Of a stretch of DNA of 27,926 bases, positions 1 to 6,168 are shown in pieces. Position numbers and translations under genes: made by a program. The stretch comes from Gemmatimonadota bacterium (GTDB taxonomy: Bacteria > Gemmatimonadota > Gemmatimonadetes > Gemmatimonadales > GWC2-71-9). The stretch is from assembly GCA_003220855.1 (NCBI GenBank), contig QHTP01000039.1, positions 1 to 27,926 on the forward strand, in the 5' to 3' direction. Below the pieces are notes generated by a model. The model had not been told where the DNA came from, made no database searches, and saw nothing but the letters and a program-made list of their open reading frames with translations. Every line of letters begins with the position of its first letter. Within the stretch, counting starts at the first letter, position 1.

Positions 1-1
1 C

Positions 2-280
2 GCGACGTTCTTCCTGTACTCGTGGTACAACGGTCCGCTCTCGGCCGTCATTCTCGACGTGGTGCCGGCCGCCGTCCGGGCATCGGTGCTAGGCGCCTTC
101 GTGCTGCTCTCGCATCTGGCCGGTGACGCCATCGCCCCACCCTTGATCGGCTACCTCTCCGACCGGATCGGCCTGCGGGCGGCGATGCTGCTGCTGCCGA
201 CGGCGGGTGCGGTGGGGGGACTGGTGATCCTCATTGCCCTGACTACGGTGGGGAGGGACATGCAGCGGGTGAAAGTATGA
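2..280 (+). CDS. MFS transporter, C-terminal fragment (spinster-like)
   Basis: The window opens inside this gene; only about 92 C-terminal residues are present, read in the frame that starts at base 2. The segment contains hydrophobic helices and the short charged loop LIGYLSDRIGLR (between two helices), the loop signature of the major facilitator superfamily. The preceding stretch (GPLSAVILDVVPAAVRASV) resembles the late helices of spinster-like and phthalate-permease-like MFS proteins. It ends VGRDMQRVKV with a TGA at 278-280. Substrate cannot be told from this fragment. It lies 121 bases upstream of the ATP-grasp gene on the same strand, so export or import of that enzyme's substrate or product is possible but unproven. 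Confidence 0.85.
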   Translation, partial: ATFFLYSWYNGPLSAVILDVVPAAVRASVLGAFVLLSHLAGDAIAPPLIGYLSDRIGLRAAMLLLPTAGAVGGLVILIALTTVGRDMQRVKV

Positions 281-382
281 TTGCGGATTTCGGATTGCGG
301 AATGCGGAATGTCTGGGCGATCGTCGTTGCATGATGGACCTCCCACTGCAATTCCGCAATCCGCAATCCGCATTCCGCAATG
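279..382. repeat. Imperfect inverted repeat of GCGGAAT/GCGGATT units
   Basis: The gap between the MFS stop and the ATP-grasp start holds two arms of about 33 bases (279-311 and 349-382), built from iterated TTGCGGA and ATGCGGA units on the left and their reverse complement (TCCGCAA) on the right. They are separated by a 37-base loop. The arms pair over most of their length with a few mismatches. The composition is unlike the coding DNA around it. It looks like a dispersed intergenic repeat that can form a long hairpin; it has no T-tract, so it is not an ordinary intrinsic terminator. It may lower read-through or stabilise the upstream mRNA. Confidence 0.7.
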
Positions 383-401
383 GGTCGGGAGGGGCGGGGC
401 G

Positions 402-1406
402 GTGAAGGTCGCCGTCGTGTTCGACACGCTCCACCCCGACTGGGAGGACGCCGACTACAAGAAGGAGGTCGAAGCGAAAGTCGAGGAGGCGGAGTACGAC
501 GTAGCCCGGGCCCTGATGGCGCTGACGCACGACGTGCTCATGGTGGGCGTGGCCGAGCAGCTCGCGCCGGTGCTCGAGCGGCTGGCCGCCTTCCAGCCGA
601 AGCTCGTCTTCAACGGATGCGAGTCGTTTCGCGGCCGGGCACGGCACGAGTACGCGCTCGCGACCGTGCTCGAGATGCACGGCTATCGCTACACCGGCTC
701 GTCGCCCACGGGGCTGCTCGTGGCCCGCAACAAGTCGCTCACCAAGAAGATCCTGGCGCACCACGACATCCGCGTGCCGGCGTTCGCCGAGTTCCGGCCC
801 GGGGAGAAGCCGCTCCGCCCGTCGGAGCTGCGCTTCCCCCTGATCGTGAAACCGCTACTCGAGGACGCGTCCGTGGGGATCTCGCAGGCGTCCGTCGTGG
901 AGGACGACGCGGACCTCGCGGCCCGGGTGAAGTTCATCCACGAGAAGTTTCACCAGGCCGCGATCGTCGAGGAGCTGATCGAGGGACGGGAGCTGTACGT
1001 CGGCCTGGTGGGCAACCAGACGCTCCAGGTGCTCCCCATCGTCGAGCTGACGTTCGGGGAATCCGACGGCGAGCATCGCATCGCGACCTACAAGGCGAAA
1101 TGGGACGAAGAATATCGCAAGCGCAAGAAGATCAAGAACGTCTTCGCGAAGGGGCTGTCGGACCAGGTCGGCGCGAAGATCGGGGACATCTGCACCACGG
1201 CGTTTCACGCGCTCTGGCTGCAGGACTATGGCCGGGTGGATCTGCGGCTCACCCACGACGACGAGGTGTACGTGCTCGAGGTGAATCCCAATCCGTTTCT
1301 CGCCGCCGAGAACGAGATGGCGGACGCGGCGGAGAAAGCCGGCATGGGCTACACGGACTTCATCCAGCGGATCGTGGACGAGGCGATGGCGCGTGACTCC
1401 GCGTAG
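402..1406 (+). CDS. ATP-grasp ligase, D-alanine-D-alanine ligase-like
   Basis: A 334-residue ATP-grasp enzyme. I chose the GTG at 402 because it follows a GGGAGGGG ribosome-binding sequence (387-394) and gives the usual beta-strand start VKVAVVFDT; the longer frame runs through the intergenic repeat. Visible Ddl-type features are the N-terminal NGCESFRGRARHE region, the ATP-binding strand LIVKPLLEDASVGIS (Lys150), the VEELIEGRELYVG strand, and the metal-binding end GRVDLRL (Asp280) with LEVNPNP (Glu293, Asn295). This family joins a carboxylate to an amine at the cost of ATP via an acyl phosphate. True Ddl proteins work in peptidoglycan synthesis. The long charged insert KAKWDEEYRKRKKIKNV and the non-murein neighbours make another amino-acid or peptide ligase equally likely. 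Its 3' end overlaps the next gene by 14 bases, so the two are almost certainly co-translated. Confidence 0.88.
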   Translation: MKVAVVFDTLHPDWEDADYKKEVEAKVEEAEYDVARALMALTHDVLMVGVAEQLAPVLERLAAFQPKLVFNGCESFRGRARHEYALATVLEMHGYRYTGSSPTGLLVARNKSLTKKILAHHDIRVPAFAEFRPGEKPLRPSELRFPLIVKPLLEDASVGISQASVVEDDADLAARVKFIHEKFHQAAIVEELIEGRELYVGLVGNQTLQVLPIVELTFGESDGEHRIATYKAKWDEEYRKRKKIKNVFAKGLSDQVGAKIGDICTTAFHALWLQDYGRVDLRLTHDDEVYVLEVNPNPFLAAENEMADAAEKAGMGYTDFIQRIVDEAMARDSA

Positions 1407-2292
1407 GCGCGAGGTGCCGACGCCGGAGCTGCGCTGTCCCACCTGCGCGGCCGAGGTGGCGCGCTTCTGGGCGCACTGCTCCAACTGTGGGCGCCGGCTC
1501 GAGTGGCGCGATACGACGAAACAGACGGGCGCGGAGTGCTACTACTGCGGCTGGGTGGTGTCCGACAGCTTCTCGTACTGCCCCTGGTGCGGGCGCGACA
1601 TCGCCGACACACACTCGAGCGCCGAGCCGCTCAAGGCGCCCAAGGGGTTCCTGTATCACCGCCGCTGTCGCTGGGGATGCGGCGGCGGCGTGATGTACCC
1701 GATGCGCTTCTGCCCCTGGTGCGGCCGCCCGCAGCGCTGGCACTATCGGGAATTTCAGAACGTCTGCCCGCACTGCAGCAAGGGCGTCAACGATTGGATG
1801 GAGGTCTGCCCCTGGTGCGGGGAGGACGCCACCGGCCGGGACCTGATCCGCCAGGCGCTGCGCCGGGTGCGGCAGCTGCTCGTGGTGGGACGCCTGAAAG
1901 ACTGGAACTACCGCGTGCTGCTCCGGCCCGGTGTCTCGGGCGTGACCCACCGAACGCCCAAGATCATCGAGATCGAGCGCCGCTACGTCACCGGCAAGCG
2001 ACGCCGCGACGAGATCTCCTGGAACCTGCTCACCGGACTGATTCTCCACGAGCTCGGTCACTCGTTCCTGTACCACAATTGGTCGTTCACGCGCACGGGA
2101 CGGTTCCGCCGCGCCTTCGGAGAGGTGCGCAAGGCGTACCGGGTGGCCGACTCTAAGTGGGTGGACTTCGAGCGTCCGGCTGCGCGAGCTGTTCGCGGAG
2201 TTCGGGCGAAAACGCAAAGGTGTGCCGGTGTTCGAGAAGTTTCTGGTGCTGCACGACTTGATCCGCAGCCTCAGGGGATGGCGCTGAATTAG
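1393..2292 (+). CDS. Four-zinc-ribbon protein with HExxH metallopeptidase motif (C-terminus frameshifted)
   Basis: The N-terminal half has four CxxC-CxxC zinc-ribbon knuckles: C15/C18-C29/C32, C49/C52-C63/C66, C92/C96-C107/C110 and C125/C128-C139/C142, several with the CPWCG signature. The C-terminal half carries LILHELGHSFLYH, with His219, Glu220 and His223 forming an HExxH zinc-peptidase site. It begins at GTG 1393 inside the end of the ATP-grasp gene, so the two are coupled. The reading frame goes wrong near residue 261. After FERP the annotated frame gives an Ala/Arg-rich tail, while the next frame (about 2177-2287) reads as a plausible protein end. No clear third zinc ligand (such as the E-D-x-A-E segment of related Mx-type peptidases) remains. 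The protein may therefore be inactive or a recent pseudogene. Substrate is unknown. Confidence 0.75.
   Translation: MTPRRREVPTPELRCPTCAAEVARFWAHCSNCGRRLEWRDTTKQTGAECYYCGWVVSDSFSYCPWCGRDIADTHSSAEPLKAPKGFLYHRRCRWGCGGGVMYPMRFCPWCGRPQRWHYREFQNVCPHCSKGVNDWMEVCPWCGEDATGRDLIRQALRRVRQLLVVGRLKDWNYRVLLRPGVSGVTHRTPKIIEIERRYVTGKRRRDEISWNLLTGLILHELGHSFLYHNWSFTRTGRFRRAFGEVRKAYRVADSKWVDFERPAARAVRGVRAKTQRCAGVREVSGAARLDPQPQGMALN
2177..2287 (+). other. Out-of-frame remnant of the metallopeptidase C-terminus
   Basis: In the frame one base ahead of the preceding gene, this stretch reads LRELFAEFGRKRKG followed by VPVFEKFLVLHDLIRSLRGWR and a TGA at 2285-2287. It is amphipathic and charged, unlike the Ala/Arg/Val-rich text of the gene's own frame here. 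The two open frames meet around 2165-2180, which is where an indel or a larger deletion most likely sits. I infer it belongs to the same ancestral protein; no start codon of its own is evident. Confidence 0.6.
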
Positions 2293-2330
2293 ATTAGATT
2301 CGTCGACCGTACATCCTCTCAAGGAGTCCC

Positions 2331-3083
2331 ATGGCGCTGATACGCACGTCCAACCCGGCCCTGAACGCCCGCACCTTCGCCGACCTGCGGCGCGATCCGA
2401 CCGCGCCGCCCATGACGCTCGAAGGGACGGTCAACAAGGCGGCGTTGCTCCTCTTTCTGGTGGTCGTGCCCGCGGCATGGGTCTGGAGCCAGGTCCGCAC
2501 GGCGCTCGACCCCTCGGTCGCGGGTCCATGGATCCTGCTCGGGGTCATCGGTGGGTTCGTCGCCGCGATCGTGACCGTCTTCAAGAAGGAATGGTCTCCC
2601 TTCACTGCGCCCGTGTACGCCGCGCTCGAGGGGCTCGCGCTCGGCGGACTCTCGGCGCTGCTCGAGACCAAATACCCCGGCATCGTGGTGCAGTCGGTAG
2701 GTCTGACGTTCGCGACGCTCGCGGCGATGCTGATCGCCTACCGGACCGGCCTGATCAAAGCCACGGAGAAGTTCAAGCTCGGCGTCATCGCGGCCACCGG
2801 CGCGATCGCCCTGTACTACGTCGTCGGGTTGGTCCTCTCGTTGTTCCACGTCGCGATGCCGTTCCTCCAGGGGAACAGCACGGCGAGTCTCGTGGTGAGC
2901 GGCATCATCGTCGTGGTCGCGGCGCTGAACCTGATCCTCGACTTCGACTTCATTGAGACCGGCGTGGCCGGCGGCGCGCCCAAGTACATGGAGTGGTACG
3001 GCGCGTTCGGCCTGATGGTCACGCTGATCTGGCTGTACCTGGAGATCCTGCGGCTCCTCGCCAAGGCCCGCAGCCGGCGATAG
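2331..3083 (+). CDS. Bax inhibitor-1/YccA family membrane protein
   Basis: A 250-residue protein with a textbook start: AAGGAG at 2321-2326, five bases before ATG. The N-terminus MALIRTSNPALNARTF followed by MTLEGTVNKAALLL is typical of the YccA-like branch of the Bax inhibitor-1 family. About seven hydrophobic segments follow, starting at ALLLFLVVVPAAWVW, WILLGVIGGFVAAIV, FTAPVYAALEGLALG, GLTFATLAAMLIAY, IAATGAIALYYVVGLVL, LVVSGIIVVVAALNLIL and YGAFGLMVTLIWLYL. The acidic LILDFDFIE segment near the end of helix six is the conserved Asp region linked to pH-gated calcium leak in BsYetJ-type homologues. Length matches the family. In bacteria the role is poorly defined; YccA modulates FtsH-dependent membrane proteolysis in E. 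coli. It is probably expressed on its own. Confidence 0.92.
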   Translation: MALIRTSNPALNARTFADLRRDPTAPPMTLEGTVNKAALLLFLVVVPAAWVWSQVRTALDPSVAGPWILLGVIGGFVAAIVTVFKKEWSPFTAPVYAALEGLALGGLSALLETKYPGIVVQSVGLTFATLAAMLIAYRTGLIKATEKFKLGVIAATGAIALYYVVGLVLSLFHVAMPFLQGNSTASLVVSGIIVVVAALNLILDFDFIETGVAGGAPKYMEWYGAFGLMVTLIWLYLEILRLLAKARSRR

Positions 3084-3099
3084 CCATTCGTCAAAGCCC

Positions 3100-3138
3100 G
3101 TGACGTAGGGGCGCAGCGTGCCGCGCCCCTACGTTCAC
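3100..3138. terminator. Hairpin between convergent genes (possible bidirectional terminator)
   Basis: An 11-base perfect inverted repeat, CGTAGGGGCGC (3104-3114) and GCGCCCCTACG (3123-3133), with an 8-base loop, extends to GTGA/TCAC with one bulge. It sits exactly between the stop of the Bax-inhibitor-1 gene and the stop of the minus-strand DsrE-like gene. No U-tract follows on either side, so it may act with Rho, as an mRNA 3' stabiliser, or simply be a dispersed repeat. Confidence 0.55.
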
Positions 3139-3147
3139 GTCGATCGA

Positions 3148-3840
3148 TCAGCCTGCAAAGCAGTAGGCGCAGCCTTTTTCCTGGGTGCGATTCACCGCGA
3201 TCACGCCCGAGGGCACCACCGTCACCCCCGGCAGCAGGTTGGCAATCCATTCCTTCTTGATGGTCTCCGCCTGCATGCCCATCTGCTTCGCGAACATGCC
3301 GCTGTAGATCGTGAGCGCGATGTTGCAGATGCCAAACAGCACGCCCTTGGCGGCGAGCTCGTCCACAGCCATCCCTGCGATCGGAAGCTCGCCCGCCTTC
3401 ACTTGCGCGAAGGTGTTGCGCAACGCGGCTTCCTTCGTCATACCATCGTTGAGCTTGAAGAATTCACCGAACTTGTACTTGGCCCACATCGGGCTCTGCA
3501 TGCCGAACGCAATGCCGTTGTGGCGCAGGACGATCACGACCGTATTGTCGGCGTCCGTCGTCCCGTAGTTCTCGTTCGTCGTGTTGAGAAACACGCGGGC
3601 CCAGGCAAACCCGAAACCGCCGTTCGGCTCGGGAATGTCGAAGATCATCTTGTGTTTCCCCGTGATCTTGTTGAGCCAGGCCTCGAACTCGGGGTTGGCG
3701 GAGACGTCGGGCGCGGGCCGCGGCTGTGACACGGCCTCGAGCGGGGCGACCAGGCCGCCCAGCCCGAGCGCGGCGGCGCCCGCGGCGATCCGCCCCAGAA
3801 ATCCGCGGCGGTGCGTGGTGAGGTTGGCGATCTCCGGCAT
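3148..3840 (-). CDS. Tat-exported DsrE-like protein
   Basis: A 230-residue protein preceded by AGGAGGG eight bases before ATG. The N-terminus THRRGFLGRIAAGAAALGLGG is a twin-arginine signal (Arg11-Arg12, hydrophobic core, then polar APLEAVSQP), so the protein should be exported folded to the periplasm. The mature part alternates strands and helices (TVVIVLRHNGIAFGM, AGMAVDELAAKGVLFGICNIAL, LLPGVTVVPSGVIAVNRTQEKG) in the way of DsrE/DsrF-like sulfur-relay folds. It ends in a C-A-Y-C pair (Cys224, Cys227) that could bind a thiol, sulfur or metal. It is 38 bases downstream of the TsdA-like cytochrome, evidently the same transcript, which supports a shared envelope sulfur or redox role. The precise activity is unknown; DsrE-like assignment is by overall pattern, not a decisive motif. 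Confidence 0.75.
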   Translation of the reverse strand: MPEIANLTTHRRGFLGRIAAGAAALGLGGLVAPLEAVSQPRPAPDVSANPEFEAWLNKITGKHKMIFDIPEPNGGFGFAWARVFLNTTNENYGTTDADNTVVIVLRHNGIAFGMQSPMWAKYKFGEFFKLNDGMTKEAALRNTFAQVKAGELPIAGMAVDELAAKGVLFGICNIALTIYSGMFAKQMGMQAETIKKEWIANLLPGVTVVPSGVIAVNRTQEKGCAYCFAG

Positions 3841-3878
3841 ACAGACCCTCCTGTCGGGTGGTGGAACGGGGATACTCG

Positions 3879-4718
3879 CTATCGCTTCGCCGAACGTCGA
3901 GCGGCCGCGGTCGGATAGGCGACATCCGGCGGCGCGTCGCCGTTCGGCCAGTCGTGGATCTTGTCGGGAAAATCCGGGCGGGCGTGCGCGTTCACGTACG
4001 CGGCCACGTCGAGCGCTCCCTGATCGGTCAGGGTGGCCGGCTGGTCGAACGGCATGTTGTCCCGGATGAAGGCCGCCGCCGTGCGCACGCGCGCCATCCC
4101 CGCGCCGATGTTGTACGAGTGCGCCCCCCACACCGGCGGGGCCACCGCGGTGCCCTCACCTTCCGCGCCGTGGCACTTGACGCAACTGGTCGCGTATACC
4201 CGCGCGCCCGCCACCGTGTCGGCGGTGAGCGCCGCCCATTTGGCGAGCCGGTTGGACGCCGGCGCCGGCGCGACCGGCACGTCGCGAGACAGGAACCACA
4301 GGTACGCCACGATGTCCCGCATGTCGGCGCCATCGGCGGCGAGCGGCTGGCCGTTCATGCTGCGCCGGAAGCAGTCGTTGATGCGGTATGGGAGCGTCTC
4401 GACCGTGGCGCTGCGGGCCCGGTACTGCGGGTAGCGCGCGAACACGCCGACCCAGGAGCCGCTCGCGCGACGGCCTGCGTCCAGGTGACAACTCACACAC
4501 CGCAGCGTGTTGCCGACGTGCGCCGGCAGGCTCTCGGCCGTCGCGACGAGCAGCGCGCGACCGCGCCGGATCGCGACGCCGAGCGGATCATCGGGAATGA
4601 GGGAGTCGGCTGGACCGTGCACCGCCAGGTGGGCCACGGCGGCGCTCGGGCGATCCACACGACAGGCGCCCGCGAGGGCGACCGCCGCAACCAGGCTCAA
4701 GCACGCGAGGGGGTGCAT
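3879..4718 (-). CDS. Dihaem c-type cytochrome, TsdA-like (thiosulfate dehydrogenase family)
   Basis: 279 residues with two haem c sites, C74-V-S-C-H78 and C179-V-K-C-H183, one per domain. The first domain has the sequence pattern of TsdA and related SoxA-like cytochromes: CHLDAGRR, RYPQYRAR, LPYRINDCFRRSMNGQPL and MRDIVAYLWFLS. Cys116 in INDCFRRSMNG sits where I expect the unusual distal cysteine haem ligand of TsdA. In the second domain RDNMPF (Met222) is a likely distal Met ligand. The N-terminus ends AGAC19, a plausible lipobox, so the protein is probably a periplasm-facing lipoprotein. TsdA oxidises thiosulfate to tetrathionate or runs the reverse reaction. Whether this one uses thiosulfate is inference. 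It is the first gene of a two-gene operon with the DsrE-like protein. Confidence 0.87.
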   Translation of the reverse strand: MHPLACLSLVAAVALAGACRVDRPSAAVAHLAVHGPADSLIPDDPLGVAIRRGRALLVATAESLPAHVGNTLRCVSCHLDAGRRASGSWVGVFARYPQYRARSATVETLPYRINDCFRRSMNGQPLAADGADMRDIVAYLWFLSRDVPVAPAPASNRLAKWAALTADTVAGARVYATSCVKCHGAEGEGTAVAPPVWGAHSYNIGAGMARVRTAAAFIRDNMPFDQPATLTDQGALDVAAYVNAHARPDFPDKIHDWPNGDAPPDVAYPTAAARRSAKR

Positions 4719-4854
4719 CGCGAGGCGGATACTATCACGCTTTCTCGGGTGTCGCCACTTCGGTCTCCCCCCTGCAACCTTTTGGCACCGTCACACATCC
4801 CACTCCCTGACGCCGGCTATCGCCGGCACCGTTCCCATTTCCGTCGAGGTCTCC
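4719..4854. other. Divergent intergenic region
   Basis: These 136 bases separate the cytochrome start (minus) from the HEAT-repeat gene start (plus). Apart from the minus-strand -10 candidate, they contain a GCCGGC-TATC-GCCGGC repeat at 4812-4827, just before the plus-strand start, and a GAGGT ribosome-binding candidate at 4846-4850. No small gene was found. Confidence 0.5.
4729..4734 (-). promoter_or_regulatory. Putative -10 element (TAGTAT) for the cytochrome/DsrE-like operon
   Basis: On the minus strand TAGTAT lies ten bases before the cytochrome ATG, with no Shine-Dalgarno between them. This suggests a near-leaderless transcript. No convincing -35 is seen; GGCGAC lies about 16 bases further upstream. 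Confidence 0.4.
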
Positions 4855-6150
4855 ATGCCCCGCTGGCCGCTCGGTTTCCTCCTCGCCGCGACCGCGCTCG
4901 CCGCGCAGCAGCCGCCCGACACACCTCCGGATTCGGCGCGCGTGGCGGCAGTCCTCGCCCTCCTCGAGACGTCCGACTCCACGGTGTGCGAGCTGGCGGC
5001 ACAGGCGATCAGCAACGCCTGGGGGTGGTCCTGGCAGCCTCAGCTGTTCCCGACCCCCATGCCGATGCCGATGCCCGCGCCTATGCCGATGCCGATGATG
5101 CGCAAGGGGTCCCACGGTCCCCACGTGCGGGTGCGCGTCAACCACCGCCCGGGCTGGCGCGCGGCGGACTCCGCCACCTTCGGCGCGTTCGGCGCCGTGC
5201 TGCGCGACGACAACCGCTGCGTGCGCAACATCGCCGCGCGTGTGCTCGGCCGGGCCGGCGCGGCGGGGAGCTATGAAGTGTTTGTCGCGTTGTTGCGCGA
5301 GGCGGCTCCGGGCCTGCGGGAAACCGGAGCGCTCGGGCTGGGCGAGCTGCAGGACCGTCGCGCGCTGCGCCCGCTGCAGGATGCGCTGCGCGATCGGGAT
5401 GTGCGCGTGCGGGCGACGGCGGCACGCGCTGTCGGAGAGATCGGGGATTCGAGCTCCGTCGGAATGCTGACCACGGCCTTGGGGGACGACGCCGCGCCCG
5501 TGCGGCAGGCCGCGGCGTGGGCGCTGGGCCGGCTCGAGAGCCCGGTCGCCCTGTCCGCGCTTGGCGGCGCGCTCAAGGACACGTCGCCCGGCGTGCGCCG
5601 GACGGCTGCCTGGGCGCTGGGAGACATCGAGGATCGGGCCGCAGTCGATCTGCTGCTGCCGCTGCTGCGTGACCGCGACGCCACGGTCCGACTCGCCGCG
5701 ACGTACGCGCTGGGGCGAATCGAGAGCCCGCGTGCCGTCCGCGACCTCGGTGCCCTCGTGCGAGATGCGTCGTCCGACGTGAAGCGCGCCGCCATCTGGG
5801 CGCTCGGTCAGATCGACGACCCCGGCGCGGTCGCCGCGCTGAGTGTCGCACTCAAGGATGCCGACCCGCACGCACGACAGCTCGCGGCGTGGGCGTTGGG
5901 TCAAATCGACGATCCCGACGCGATCGACCCCCTGGCGGCTGCGCTCAAAGACCGTGAGCCGGACGTGCGCGTCGCCGCGGCGTGGGCGCTGGGCCAGATC
6001 GAGAGCTCCCGCGCGGTCGAACCCCTCAAGGCGGCGCTGCACGACGAGTCGCCCGACGTTCAGGATGCGGCAGGCTGGGCACTCGACCAGATCGACAACG
6101 AGCGGCCCGTGCGCGTCCGGGTACGGCCGCGCGTCAGGAAGCCGATTTAG
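4855..6150 (+). CDS. Exported HEAT-repeat protein with Pro-Met linker
   Basis: 431 residues. ATG 4855 follows GAGGT and opens a clear Sec signal peptide, MPRWPLGFLLAATALAAQQPP. After a short helix comes a low-complexity run of alternating Pro and Met (about residues 65-80) ending in MMRKGSHGPH, then ten HEAT-like repeats of about 31 residues from roughly residue 120 to 420. Each has the core xVRxxAAWALGxIxD/E, and the later ones are nearly identical. HEAT solenoids bind proteins; the related lyase/EZ-type repeats occur in phycobilin lyases and many envelope proteins. The tail is basic (RVRVRPRVRKPI). The Met-rich linker could bind a soft metal such as Cu(I), but that is speculation. Neighbours on both sides point away from it, so it is probably monocistronic. 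Partner unknown. Confidence 0.85.
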   Translation: MPRWPLGFLLAATALAAQQPPDTPPDSARVAAVLALLETSDSTVCELAAQAISNAWGWSWQPQLFPTPMPMPMPAPMPMPMMRKGSHGPHVRVRVNHRPGWRAADSATFGAFGAVLRDDNRCVRNIAARVLGRAGAAGSYEVFVALLREAAPGLRETGALGLGELQDRRALRPLQDALRDRDVRVRATAARAVGEIGDSSSVGMLTTALGDDAAPVRQAAAWALGRLESPVALSALGGALKDTSPGVRRTAAWALGDIEDRAAVDLLLPLLRDRDATVRLAATYALGRIESPRAVRDLGALVRDASSDVKRAAIWALGQIDDPGAVAALSVALKDADPHARQLAAWALGQIDDPDAIDPLAAALKDREPDVRVAAAWALGQIESSRAVEPLKAALHDESPDVQDAAGWALDQIDNERPVRVRVRPRVRKPI

Positions 6151-6168
6151 CGACGTCGCGCGACGCCA

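Noticed and set aside
309..401. Upstream extension of the ATP-grasp gene from ATG 309
   Set aside because: It translates the intergenic inverted repeat; GTG 402 has a good ribosome-binding site and begins the normal first beta-strand.
5220..6110. 93-base tandem DNA repeats as a possible CRISPR or satellite array
   Set aside because: They encode the 31-residue HEAT units in one frame with no unique spacers of constant length.
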